This document shows, one piece after another, positions 12,701 through 25,600 of a DNA stretch of 64,000 bases (position 1 is its first letter; every line of letters begins with the position of its first letter). Made by a program: the position numbers and the translations under genes. The notes under the pieces were generated by a model, which saw nothing but the letters and a program-made list of their open reading frames with translations, searched no databases and was not told the DNA's origin. Source of the DNA: Gracilariopsis chorda (taxonomy: Eukaryota > Rhodophyta > Florideophyceae > Gracilariales > Gracilariaceae); the NCBI GenBank assembly GCA_003194525.1, contig NBIV01000036.1, positions 1 through 64,000 of the forward strand. Reading direction: 5' to 3'.

Positions 12701-13250
12701 CGTAGTAGTAGTTGGTCACCTAGTGACATATTTTAACTCCCGATCTTATCTGGAAGACTTCAAGTCAGAAATACAGAAGCTCTTCAAGGTTAACGTTCTT
12801 GGCAAGACAAAACGCTTTGTGGGATTCGACATATTGAGAGACAAGGGCGGAATAAAGGTACAACAAAGCAAATATATTGACAAGATACTGCTAGAAAGTT
12901 GTAGTACAGTGGGTCCTTTACATGCTCCTAAAGATGGACTGTTACAGAAGATTCCTAACGGAGAACTTGTATTTTCTAACTGGTGCCACGTATCAAACCA
13001 CTCCAGAGGAATCATTCCAGCGGATTGTGGTTCAATTAGGTAGAATAACCTAACTTAGATTTTTATAAGGTACAGTAGATAGTGTTTGTCGAGGTCAGCT
13101 CGCGGCACTGTATTTAGTACGCCGCTGGAGCTCCACCTCCGGGGGAGTAGACAGAGCACCCCCGAGGCCTGTTCTAGTGCGTTTGGTTGAGCCTCGTGGT
13201 ACTCACTTTCAGATACTGTATTACGTCATCCTCTAGGTGAGGTTTCTGAG
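9750..13250 (+). mobile_element. Old Ty1/copia remnant
   Basis: Recognisable parts in copia order: a gag region (about 10065-10300), a CCHC zinc knuckle (CWNCGRIGHIRAECW, about 10450-10495), a protease with DSGAT (about 10735), a GAG-pre-integrase segment (about 11115-11160), integrase traces, reverse transcriptase (YAPVARFQTIR, about 12370; further RT to about 12900) and the start of the RT-RNase H link. It is broken in many places and no LTR pair was found, so it is old. The last 250 bp resemble 63740-64000, showing that the family has other copies nearby. Borders are approximate. Confidence 0.8.
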
Positions 13251-13599
13251 CCGCCGATACCAAGAGTGTCCCATAGAAGCGCCTGTAAGATTATCTTCCG
13301 CCCAGTGAACTCGCTCTCCGCTTGGTGCTTGCGGATGTCGTTTGAGGATTTCCCTGGTGGCCGCTTCTATATTAGGGAGAACTATACCTATTAGAACCCA
13401 TCGGTTAGACCGAATCTAGAGGTCCTGTTTTACGGAAGTTGTGCCTATCACTTGCTGTACCACAACTGTTCTCCCAATCTAGAAGATTCGTTCCTTGAGG
13501 TGTATTTAACGGAGCGCAACATAAAAGCACTACACTCGCAACAAAAGAACCCCTATCGTAGTGGAATCTTTCCTTAAGCTGATTCGGAAGTGGGAGTAA

Positions 13600-16500
13600 A
13601 TCACCACGACCTACTCCTCTATGCACCCCCAAGAACCTACCCCAGAAACACCCTCTCAGGTTCCCCAGGCACTGGGCTCCCAAAATCGACCCAGCAGGCT
13701 CAGCACCACTCAAGGACCCACAGCCCTGCTGGATGATCTTGAAGGTTTCCTTTGGAATGCCGGCTCAAGTATCGAACGGTTCCGACAACGCTTAAGGAGA
13801 CTGCATGACCCGAGGACACCGGGTAAACCCACTACGCTTCAGGAGAATGCCACTGTGCAAATTGAATAACCACAGACGGCGTCACAACCGCTGCCCCGTC
13901 AGAAGATCCAAGCCCAGGGCACGGTATAACACGATACGCTTATGGATTCTATGGCCCCACGCCTCAGCAATTGGCTCTGTCAAGAGCTCGCTGAACGGAT
14001 TCCTGCAGGTGTCGAGGCCCATCTTCGATCCCGCCACCATGCCTTAGTGAAGGATATTGCGATCGAAAGTGGCCACCGCGCGGCAGACGCCCTCTTGGAC
14101 TAGGACGCTTTTCTAGATGTGGCTTCTGATGTTATGGCAGCGGAGGTTAGGTCCTAAACCACGCAGCTACAACCGGTAACCGCGTTTCAAAGAGCATCTT
14201 TTCGTACAGGAGGGGTTCCCTCTATCAACATCTAAGGTAGTTCCAGGCAGAGGAAAACATGATACTGCCAATCCTTGCGCCAAAGAAGGACATGATTCTG
14301 CCACAATGAAACGGGGAAGATTTTGGAATACCGCTATGAACCACTTGGACCTGACAACCCAGGAGGAGGACAGGATACCGTTCGCGACAAAGTTGACCTT
14401 TGGAGAGTAGGACAGGATAATCTGGTGGCGAGCCACCTCAAACCCCCAGACACTACTCAGGAAACACGACACCGAAAACGGAGAGACAGAAGTATAAATA
14501 GAAGACACACCATTTCAGAGAGTAGTACAGGCTCCGATTCCGGGAACACCTCCGAATGAGAGGACATACGCAGAGTTGACGTCTTTTGGCAATCCTCAGG
14601 TATGCCCGAAAATTAAATCGCCAAGAAACTCTGGATAAGGCACTCCGTTGCGTAAAAGTGGTCTCAGATCGACGTATGAAGTCCATTTTTGTCGAGAACG
14701 TGCTGCCTGCCATACGTCAAAAGGTCAGACATCACCTGGCAACCCACCTGCACATCAGACTGAATGCATTGGCGCGAAAGGCGTAATAGTACGGCGACAC
14801 GCATCGTGCACCCAAACGGCAATCAATCTGCACGGAATCTCTGCCGATCCATTGTCGTGGCTCATGCTCAAAATTAATGAGCATACAGACCAACTCGGAC
14901 GAGAACGATTCACAGGTACCGGGTGACCAATTGTTTGCAGTTGGAAGCTGTAGCAGTCTACCATCCCTTCACACCACCCCAACCTCCACCACGTCTCATT
15001 ATTCTCGGATGGTCCAACTTACTGCACCTACCAGAGGCGTAGCCCCCGTATCCGCACGTTTATTGGACACACCGCGCCGGATTTGCCTTTCCCGAAAACC
15101 GGAACACGGTCGCATGGTAGTAACAGAGATACAGGCAGCCCTTTTGGCTGCACGGTAATGTAAGTTCGCCCTAAGCCGTGAGGAAGGGTATTAAAACTTC
15201 TAAAGGAGTCCTTCCAGCAGCGAGAGCGGCACTAGTTCCGCAAGGCTCTTATGGGTATACGCCAAGGCCAAAACCAGACCTTAAAACAATCCCAAATCTG
15301 ACCGGGAATACAAGGCCATACAATCTAAACGGTTGGCAACGACACGCCACCCGCTCCGGAAAACTACCCGGATGGTGCGTAGAAACGACTCACCCCCCAA
15401 AGCCAAAAAAGGCTCAATGAGAAAACTGGGGGGCCTCACCATGAATCCGGTTCCCGAAAGCCAGCTGCAAAGAAAGACGACCGCATGGACCTAACACAAG
15501 AGTCCGAGATAGACCCGGTAAGGCTGTTTAGCATAGCGCATTAAAAAGTCGGCTTTTCGGTCGGCATCGACTTTCAGGTGCAACGTCCCGTCCCCGGTGT
15601 TTCTAACATCGACGCGGGACCAAACCTTATCCATGCAAACCCTCTTACGCCCGGAAGGCAGTCAAAGTAATTAACGAAAGAGCAGCCGAAGGTAACGGAT
15701 GCGTCCGGTAACCGTATGCAGACTTTGGGAGCCATCCACCTTTTTATCCGAATCGGTAACCTAAGAGTGTGGGACCATTTCCTGGTCTCCACATACCTAG
15801 CCAAATCATGCTTGTTAGGAACAAACTTCATTGACAAACACGTGGCATCCATATACCCACAGCGGAATCAAGCTGCTTTCAACCATTCCCGATCGTTTGC
15901 CCTACTCTCGGCAACCACACAGTTTCAAACAAGTTAAGTTCACGAGTCTTTTCCAAAAACGCACATCTCAAACTCTAACCAAATTTGAGTGGTCCGAGGG
16001 GCTATTATACTGCCTATGACCGAAGCGGAAGTGTAAATAACTGCCAACATTGGACGACTTTCATTCCTCTGACTCAATCTGAGAACGGTCAAAACACGCC
16101 TGATGCTCATCTCCGAAGGCATTATGGAACTTTTACCGAAGCTGTCAATTCAAGTACTCGTCTTCAATTTCAGACATGCACCCGTACATCTCGCAAAGAA
16201 CATCATAGTCGGACAGGCTATGCCCGCACCCATCGCCTTAACTTCCCGTCCCCATTCCTCGAGGACGAAGAAACTAGAGAGGGGGGGATACAATCCCTCT
16301 CAATCCGATCGGATGCAGAACCCCAACACGGGCAAGCCCGATGATTGGTAGAATAAAGTCCGTATAGGAGAAGAATACGAGAGCGAACAGGAAGAATCAC
16401 CGACTTTCATGAAACGTTTCCAGACATGTGGGATGGACACCTGGGGTCCATCACAATCGCCAAGCACCGCATACATCTGGAAGGGAATTCCTAACCCATC

Positions 16501-19500
16501 TCACAGATGCCTTACCGCGTGGAACAAGAATAGCGTGAGCTTGAAATCGAAGAAGTTACAAAGCAACTTGGTGCGGGTGTAATAGAGCCGTCGTCCTCAG
16601 AATGAGCAAGTGCTGTCATATTCGCGCCGAGGAAGGGCGGCACTTGACGCTTCTGCGTTAACTACCGCCGCCTCAACGCGATGAATTTATGGGATACTTT
16701 CTCCATACCGATAATGGACGAGAGCATTGACTCCTTAGAACATGCAGCGGTATTCAACACTTTGGATGCCAATAGCGGTTATTGGCAATGCGAATTTGAT
16801 GGGACCGACCAGGATAAAACAACTTTCACTTCCCAAACGGGACTGTTTTGCTAAGTGATAGTGCCGTTCGGTCTCAAAAACGCAACGGCTACCTTTGACA
16901 AGGCATGCGATATGAACTTTTCACGGGTTCAATGAGACTTCGCTTTAATTTATCTAGACGACGTCATTTCATATTCCTGATCAGTTCAAGAGCATATTAG
17001 ACATGCAGAGACCGTAATGGAACAGCTCTGTTCGGCCGGAATTACGCTACATTCGTAAAAGTGCTATTTATTCCAACATGTGGTCGACTACCTCGGCCAA
17101 AATACCTGTCCGGGCAAACTACAAGTATCCAGTAAGGTGTGCGACACCTTGCGACAGGCGAAACCCACTACGAACCAGACGGAGTTACGGTCATTCCTTG
17201 GCCTTTGCAACATGTTCCTCGGGTTTGTCCAGGGGTTTGCTCACATTCCTTGCGCGTTTAATGGGTAACTGGAGAAGGACCAGTCATTCGAATTTGAAAC
17301 TCTGATCGATACGGAAAATACAGTTTTGGATGAGCTGCGCCAACGCCTCATACGCCCACCCATACTGACACTTCCCTGAAACGGTCATAGAAACGTCCTA
17401 GATACGGAAGTTTGTAGCACCCAAGTCAGATGGTGTCTTCTACAGTATCATCCAGAGTGTGACCTTCGCCCGATCGTCTACTGGAGCCGCTCACTACCAA
17501 AACCCGAGCGGGCCTACTATAAAACCGAACTGGAATGTTTAGCGGTCGTGTGGGCCATTCTTCACCTCGGACGGTACTTGGAAGGTAGACGGCTCACCCC
17601 CCACACTGATCATCACGCATTACCATGGATCCTGAATTTAGCAGATGTTTTGGGACGGTTAGCGAGATGGAGACTCCGCCTCATGGAGTACAACTTTGGC
17701 GTAGTCCAGCGACCGGGATTAAAGCACCAAGCGTTTGATGCGCTTTCAACAGTCCTCACGGAAGGGTGTGACATCAACCCGTTGGAAGATGAAGTACCGT
17801 GCATGTTCATGGACACTACAAACCAGAGGGACAATGAATATTCCGTTGTTATGATGTGCTGGGACGGTAGAGAGGATCCCGTAGTAGTGGACTGGCCACA
17901 AGAAGAACCGAACGGGATATGCCTCCCAGCAGCACTCAAGTTCAATGACGAGATGCAGGAAGTTGCCTTGATAAGGGTAAAAGAGTTCCTCCACGAGCAG
18001 GAGAATGATGCCCTTTGCAGGTGCGTAGGGGAAAAAGTCAGAAATGACAGATGCATATTCGATATCAACCGAGACGGGATATTGATACCGAAAGCTCCAC
18101 TAGATGGAGCTCTCCAATGGTACATACCGGAAACTATCCAGTCCAAGTTGTTGTACCTGTCCCAATATCCACGGTTTTCGGGACACCCTGGCGCAATAGA
18201 GATGTATTCCACGTTGCAACAACGGGAATACTACAGGAAAAGAATGACCAACGACGTGTTTCAGACCGTACGGAATTTTCTCACTTGTTTCTCGACAAGA
18301 GGGAGTCGCGAGCCCCACCATAAGCTATTGAAGCTCTTTCCCACAGCATGCCCCCTGTAATTTGTTGCAATGCACATCCTCGGACCATTCACCAAGTCTG
18401 CAAAAGGGAACCAGTATATTCTGGTCATTATCGATCGGTTTACAAAGTTCTGGCAAGCGGTCCCCATGAATTCTACTACGGCCACAGCCGTAGCCCAGGC
18501 TTTTGTGGAGAACGTTTACCCGTACGGAATACCGTTTTACTTATTGACCGATAACGGGAGAGAATTCGTCTCGAATTTTTTCGGGGCGGTGTGCAGCATG
18601 CTATGCATAAAGCACTTAATCGCTATGGCCTACCAGCCGCAAACAAATGGCCCAGCCGAACGGTTCAACAAGACGCTGGTCGAACGTCTCCGTCATTATG
18701 TAGTGGAGCACCAGACCGGATGACACGATTATGTGCAACCGTTAACCTATACATGTAATGTGCAGGTGCATAGGACATCGAGCACAAAACCTTTCGATCT
18801 GGTACTTTCACGGCATCCGCCCGCTTTCCTAGTAGAAGAATCTCCGACAGCCATCCACGAGCACGAACCGGAAAATGCTTCCACGGCGCAGGTAAAACGG
18901 TATATTTTATCACGATCTCGAGAAGACCAATCCTGCGCTCAGAAGAGAACCATCCAAGCCGAGTGGCAGGATAAGACTGAGCTCGATAAAACCGTACCGA
19001 AGTTCCCCAAATCGAACTCAGGCGACGAAGTCTATGTTGACCGACCAAAATGGATGTTGTCGGCCCCTGAGAAGCAGTTCGACGAATACATAAAGGGACT
19101 CAGTGCCGCAACCCCATGCGGTAGACCAAAATTATCGATCATAGGATATAAAGACACCAACCGGCACGCAGCACCAAGTTCACTGGTGCACGTACCAACA
19201 GGACTGCCATAGCAACAAACCACTGGCCCACACTCCCCATCAATTCATTGCCCGTTACTGGCACTGTAGAAAGCGTGGCTCAGCGGCAACAATGCCGTCC
19301 AACTAACCGCACGGGATGTGCGCACTGTGGAAAAAAATGGGGGTAGGCAGAATGTAAAACGAGGTAGGAGGTAGAAAGCGACAACCCATCGTCCGTGGTT
19401 GGTTGTTCTTATGCCCACGGCGCTGGAGGACAACGTGTGCGGCACGCTCCATAGTTATACACCATCTGACAGAGGCCACCTAAAAGCAGTAGCAATTCCA

Positions 19501-21850
19501 CTCTCTGAGTTGGGTCTGTTGAGATCGACTGCACTGAAACCGGAATCACAAGTTAACTCAAGAACGCTAATGGCTCCACACACCACGGGCCGGAATCACC
19601 CTGCCCGAACCTAATGACCTCCATGGCAACCATCATGCACGCTACCGCGAGCGGGAGTTTTACTACGGGCGAACTGATTCGGAACAGGAGGAAGGCTACC
19701 ATCCCGGCTGGACGCCAAATTGACCATCTCGGGCTACCTCCGATACGACTATACGGGTTGCAGGGGGCACGGGAGTTATGTGCATCTGCCCACACCGATC
19801 GGTTGCAGCAACCGCAAAAGCAGGGCCTATAGACACACTGCTTTGACCTGGGCCAGCAGAAGCGCCACGGTCACCGCTCCGACTACCCTCCGAAGCGGGA
19901 TTATCGGAAGACGTCACCACCGCGTGGGCTCCACAAGCGTTGGAGAGATTCGTAGTGGCCTCCTGCGCAAAAAGCGTGGCTTCAGCCCAGACGGTGAGAT
20001 CATTATTGGTTCGTGGGTTCCCATTTGGAGGCTCTTGCATTCCGGGCGGTTGATGGCGCGCGATGGAGACGGCAAAGGTATCCCGGGCGTTCATCGTGGT
20101 CTCGGGATAAAACGACTCTGCCTCCATGATGCAATGACCATAGATCTCCAAATTCCAGATGGAATGAGTACGAAAACTCTCCAAGAGATGCATCTGGGAC
20201 TCCACGGTACGACAAAGCATCTGTAAACTATGGTGCACGGGACAAATCCAGGTAAGGGCTGAGAAAAAGGCATCAAGAAGTGCGTCAGGAGTGGGCTCCA
20301 CAAATGTCTCACACACGGAGAGAAGGGCGGCGGAAATTTCCTCGATCTTGCGTCCAATACCGAGTGAATCAGTCTGAGACCCTGCTTACACACGCTAATG
20401 GGTTGGTGCGGCGTGGAAGCATACGCAGGAGCCGGAATCGAACGGAACCCAATCGGAGCGCACGACGCAACCGGAGGAGACATCCAAGGAGTTGTAGTCG
20501 ACCGACCGCTCGGAGAAGGACCACGAACCACGTTGGGCGTAGCATCAGCAAATTCGGTGCTCAGCACCGGCTTGGGAATTCATCCACAACCTTGACCTCT
20601 TTCCAGATCGGACGGCAACCCTTCGGCAACAACCGATGGGTAACCGGACCACTAGTACCGTTAGCGGGCATCGTGGGGAACGAATCAGGGTCGATTTTGT
20701 ACAACAGAAAACTTGGAGTACAAGACAAGCCTTAAGGCGTCTTTCGGCCGGAGCTTTGCCCCACGGAGGATATTATGAAGACCCATCTGGCAGACGATTT
20801 ATACCCAAGCGACTGCTAACAGGAACAAACGACCATAGTCCGGATAGCCATCGGATGTATACAACCAAGAGTCGGGATCACGTGTGAACATGGTCAACGC
20901 ATCCAATGTGGCCAGGATGAATGCCAAGAAGGCAAACAGGGCCACTCGGTATACATTATCCGAAAAATCGATTCGAAACACGTCCCTGGTTAAGGACCTC
21001 GAACGTTTGATAGGCCAGAAAAGGCGGTGTTGGGAATTCAAGGTTGCAGTTCACCTCGTAGCTTTTCCATTCTTGACCAATCGGCAGGTACAGTCCCGAG
21101 CGATCACTAGCGGCCAAGTTGTGACACTTCACGTTGTGCCAACCATAGTAGTACCCAAGGGACAGCCGAATTCTGGCTTCATTCAGACCATTATCATCCA
21201 CTTGGCATGCTTGAGCTAGTACAGGCAGTCGAAAGGAGGCTCGAACATACTCAGCTCAAGCATATTGTACAAAATGAGCGGAGTAGAATGCGTATCATTC
21301 TGCATTTGACGCAGCAGGCGCTGCAAGCGGGATTGATACTCAACCTCTTCAGCGCAACGTACGTACGGCATGTCACAACGACTGAATGTCCGAACGGGGG
21401 CATAACTGCGCGGGAAAGGGTAACTTGCCCCGCGTTCAATCCATGAATCCTCACCAGTCCGCTTGAAATTACGTACGGTCACCTCTGCCTGGCCGCACGA
21501 GCGGATTGCGTGTGAACCATACGGCACCGACATAATTGCCGAACAGCCTCTGCTACTCCAAAACTGACATTGGTGGCTCTCTTTTCCCATGGGCGGGAGT
21601 TAATACTCGCTGATTGCGGTAATGAAGCAACTGGCCCGGTATCGGGAGGGTGCGCCAAACCATGAGCGGACCTGTTAACGGGCCGCGCGGGAGCATGTAC
21701 CGAACGAAATGTGGCAGCATGGTTTCGGAATCCACCGAAGACGAGAGCCGTATCGGAGAGAAAACCGGGCGGTAATGAGGAGAGAGTTGAAGGCGAAGGC
21801 GCATCTCCCATGGTGGTGGTATAAATAGTAAGCAAAAGGACAACATGAAC
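13600..21850 (+). mobile_element. Old Ty3/gypsy element with antisense frame
   Basis: Gag-like segments (about 13620-14790) are followed by a protease trace (about 15800), reverse transcriptase (about 16500-17270), RNase H (about 17540-17770), and integrase with DDE core (about 18150-18720). The stretch at about 19600-21850 carries a minus-strand frame like the one in the element at 1-8259. The element is broken many times and I found no clear LTRs, so it is clearly older than the first gypsy copy and belongs to a distinct but related lineage. The chromodomain was not recognised. Borders are approximate. Confidence 0.8.
19696..21835 (-). other. Remnant of the antisense element frame (second copy)
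   Basis: Minus-strand segments between about 20800 and 21500 align by eye with the antisense frame at 5454-7295. In both, a Y-x-P(I/L)...W...EV...PP-L-Y pattern is followed by a hydrophobic Phe/Ala/Leu-rich helix pair and then D-x-x-x-WLY or N-R-LWY. Position (after integrase) and orientation (convergent with pol) are also the same. It is decayed. This is treated as part of the gypsy element at 13.6-21.85 kb. Confidence 0.5.
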
Positions 21851-21856
21851 GCAGAC

Positions 21857-22411
21857 TCACCACACAGACAACACGAATGGTTGGTACGCTAAAGGTTGCG
21901 ACGTCAGAACTTGCTTGCGGCAAATATGACTAATAGCATGAGATTGTTGCCGTGGAGTAACGTCGGTTTGATGGGTACGAAGATGTCGGAGCTGACGTAT
22001 AATACGATAGGGTAAGTGTAAAGTTTGCGCAGATGGGTGCTGGTGAGATTCTGACGTGTTGGCATGCGCTATAGGTGATTCTGTCATAGTGCAGGGGGTG
22101 GGGCATAGTGGGGAGTAGCCGTTGATTTGAAATGGCGGTCAGTTTTTCTGGGTACACGTGATTGAGATTTAAAGGTTGCTAATGTGTGAATTGGATGTGG
22201 AGAGATGGTTTCGTGGACGTTGCTTGGTTGTGCTGGGTTTTGAGGAAGGCCATGTTTCTCTTTAGTGGGGTCTTTGTGGTAACCTAGGGATTTTTGTGCT
22301 TGGGAAGCGTTTTGATGGACCCCGAGTAGTTGTTGTTGGAATTAGTTTGGTTTTGCCAAGGTTGTGAGGGTTCATTTTGTGTTGAGAATCAGGAGCGGTG
22401 CGGGCTGTGTG
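21857..22411 (-). mobile_element. Lower flank of the older copia-like remnant
   Basis: This is the sequence on the low-coordinate side of the young copia insertion. It reads as low-complexity His/Pro/Thr-rich minus-strand frames. It should be continuous with 28349-30200 once the insertion and one copy of its 5-bp duplication (GTGTG) are discounted. Its boundary with the old gypsy element is not clear. Confidence 0.35.
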
Positions 22412-22657
22412 TGTGCAAAGCCGGTGTGCAAGGCCTTGCATTGCTGGCTCCGCACAGCACCTTTGCCGGCTACTGATCTCGCGGAGCTCACGCTGCTCAA
22501 ATAAACTCTGCCCAAGCGGTCCTTGCACGTCCTTCGGGAAGGAGGGACCGCAGAGGGGGGACCTTTTGCCCGCCATATTTCGCCTGCGCCTCCGAGCGCA
22601 TTCAGTATCCCAACGACTCTCCAGACCCGCGCTTGCGACGCACCCTAATCTAGCTTA
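22412..22657 (+). repeat. 5' LTR of the young copia element
   Basis: It begins TGTGCAAAGCC and ends TCTAGCTTA. The borders are set by the copy at 28098-28343 and by the GTGTG target duplication outside. It contains an AATAAA signal near its middle, plausible as the poly(A) signal of the element. Confidence 0.9.
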
Positions 22658-25600
22658 GTTATGGGCCCAGGACAGCCGTCTAGTTCCTCAAACCCAACTG
22701 ATCCGCCAATCTTTGATCCCACGAAAGATCTCCAAGAATGGCGCAAGGATATTTCTCGTTGGGTGGATACTGTCTCCGCTGCTGCTCGGAAGGGAAGTGA
22801 CCGTTTATACAAAACTATCTTCGCAACTCTCGCAATGCAACTTTATGATCGCGCCTTGCCTCCAGCTCAAAAGTCAATTGTTGATGAATCACAAGTCAAA
22901 GGCATAATCGATTACGAACAGGACAATCAAGTGGAGGCTGTGCGTCAGATTGTCGAGTTAATTGCGGTTGATCCCCCAATTGCGGTCGTTTCTCGACTCA
23001 TTGCATCGTTTAACCGTGTCACTAATTGCCGTCGTCGCAAAGACGAATCTTTGGCCAGCTTCGTTTCTCGCTTCAGAGGACTAGCATCAGATCATCTCAT
23101 GCACGGCGGTTTGTCCTTCTCCTCACAGGTTGGAGAAGTGTTGGCTATTACATTGCTAAACAACTCCTCGCTCAGTGAAGAGACGTTGACCAATGCTAAG
23201 CTGCAGCTGATTGCTATGGCTGAAGCACGGATGGGTAAAGAACAGCTTTCGTCGTCGGGAAGACTCGTTGTCGACAAAGCCGTCTTTCATGCATCTGTTC
23301 AGGAGTTGAACAACATGTTTTCAAAGCCCCATCTCCGTCTTAGGAAGAAGGATGAACATGCACTCACGAAAGGAAAGCTCCTTTACACTCGCAAGAGGAT
23401 CGCTGAAGTTGCAAAGGACTTAGAAAACCTCGGGAAGAAAAGTGAACTCGAAACCCATCGACCCCATGGCGAAGGCCTTCTGAAGTCAGCCCCACGCTGT
23501 CGTCTTAATCTGGATGACGCTGTTACAGCGATGAAAAACTTGTCTTTCACGCCTGGGAAATCCTCTCCCCACATTAGTAAATCTGACCTGAAGAACATCG
23601 TTGGCCAAGAAGTGCAGACTGCCCTCCTTGCAATGTGAAAGCAGGCCGAAGGAAGCGTGTTATCCCGCCTGGGAGAGCGCAATGCAAAACCCATTACCTC
23701 GACTTCACCGAAACCTCGCTTTTCACGAAAGAGGAATGGTGGCACCAAGAGGAAAGGTGAAGCTCCGTTTTGTTTTGACTGTGGTGACCCGCATCACTCG
23801 GCTGGTAACGAAGCTTGCCCCACTCCTTCTTTCGTCACTAAAAAGAGAAGGCTCGAGCGACAAAGTCAGAACCAGAACAAGTCCCAGTCCAATATCAACC
23901 GCTCCCAACCTCGAAGAGCAACAGACAATCAACCTCATAATCGCCCTTCGGATTTTCGTCAAAGCGCCGGCCCATCCAAACGCAATCATGCTTAAGGGCC
24001 TGGTTTGGGGCGCCCTCCGATGTTGTTAAGGGCTCAACAGACCCAAATCCAATTATAGACATTGGATGTCCCCGCAGCGTAGGTGGAATCTATAGTGCCG
24101 CTGCACTCTCGATCGCAATGGGAATTGTCTTTACTGTCGAGGATCTGGACTGTGACCCCTTCTACTACGGGTTTGGTCCTGATTGTGCAAATCCAAAGCT
24201 CGTGTTTGCCATTTGGAGACTCCACATTACGTCCACAAATGATGAGGCTGTAAGCTTGAAGTTCTATTTGACACACGGGAATGATCCTCTCCTATTGGGA
24301 AATGATGTGGTTTCAATGTCCAACCTTCTCGGATCTAATGACATGCTCGTGATACCGTCTTCGCTTGGCTTATGTGAACACGACGCTAATCTGCCTACCT
24401 ACACGCTTGGAGACGTAAATAACCGTCGAACACACCTCGCTGTTGTGCCGTCCGTGACAGAGTCGTTTACTTCCTTCCTCTCACACCAAGCTGCCCTCCA
24501 ATCAACCACAAATGACAATAGCAAAGCACGCAAGCGAGCAAAATACTTCGCGACGAGGCTTCATGTCCAATCGCACCTGACCCTACGAGACATGAAGACC
24601 CTCTGCCGCCGTGGTCGTGTGCTTGACCCACTACTGTCTGACGAGTTGAAAAAGGCATATAGTTCTTTTCACTCATGCCACAAGTCTGGAAGACCTCTTC
24701 ACTCGCGAAAGATATCCTTCAATAGGATCCTCGCAGAGTTCGACGAGCACCTCCAGGTGGACTACCTCTTCATCCGTGAGCTTGGCAACCTGCCTATCCT
24801 ACACATGAAAGATGTTGCTACCGGCCTCTCAGCTACATCCTTAATGACGTCAAGGGATATGAATGACGGAGCGCGAATGCTAACCGTAAAATGGTTTGAT
24901 GTTTACGGACCACCATCCAAGCTTTCAGCTGACCAAGAGTTTGACAATGGTATTATTTACCGAATGTGTGCAAGTTATAACATCAAGTTCGAACCGCGCC
25001 CTGCACGCAGACATAACAAAATTGGGAGTGTCGAATCAGATAACGAAACCATTCGCGCGCTGATAAAGACTCTCTTATCAGACGAACCGCACTTTCGTGA
25101 GACACGTCAGCTGTTTCGAACTGATTTCGAGATCCTCTCCCGTGCGACGTTCCTAAAAAACGTTCTCTACGGAAGCAAATCGGTTAGCAGCTTCGAACAG
25201 GTTCACAGATACACTCCATCAATCGCTGGTTTGCCGAAGACAGCCGTTTCACCTGCAGTTCTATCTGCTTATCATGAGCAAGTCTGTAGGAGAGCGTTTC
25301 ACACTTTTCTTCGCTCCAAAGCTGTGAACACAATATCCCAGCATTTGCTATCGCCAATGACCCCTGTTTACTTCTACAAGAAACTCGGAAAGTATGGCTC
25401 CTGGTGCAAAGGTTACGTGGTCAAAGCTACAGATCATATTGTTGTCGTTTTCCACCATAAGGATCTGCATGGAGCTCGTCTTCACGTCGCATATGAAGAC
25501 GTTCGCCTTGTCCCTGAGTCTTCGATACTCAAGGAACTCGACAAACAGGAACTTGGGTGGGACTCCTTTCCTGATCTTCTGCCTAGCACAGGCGACAATC

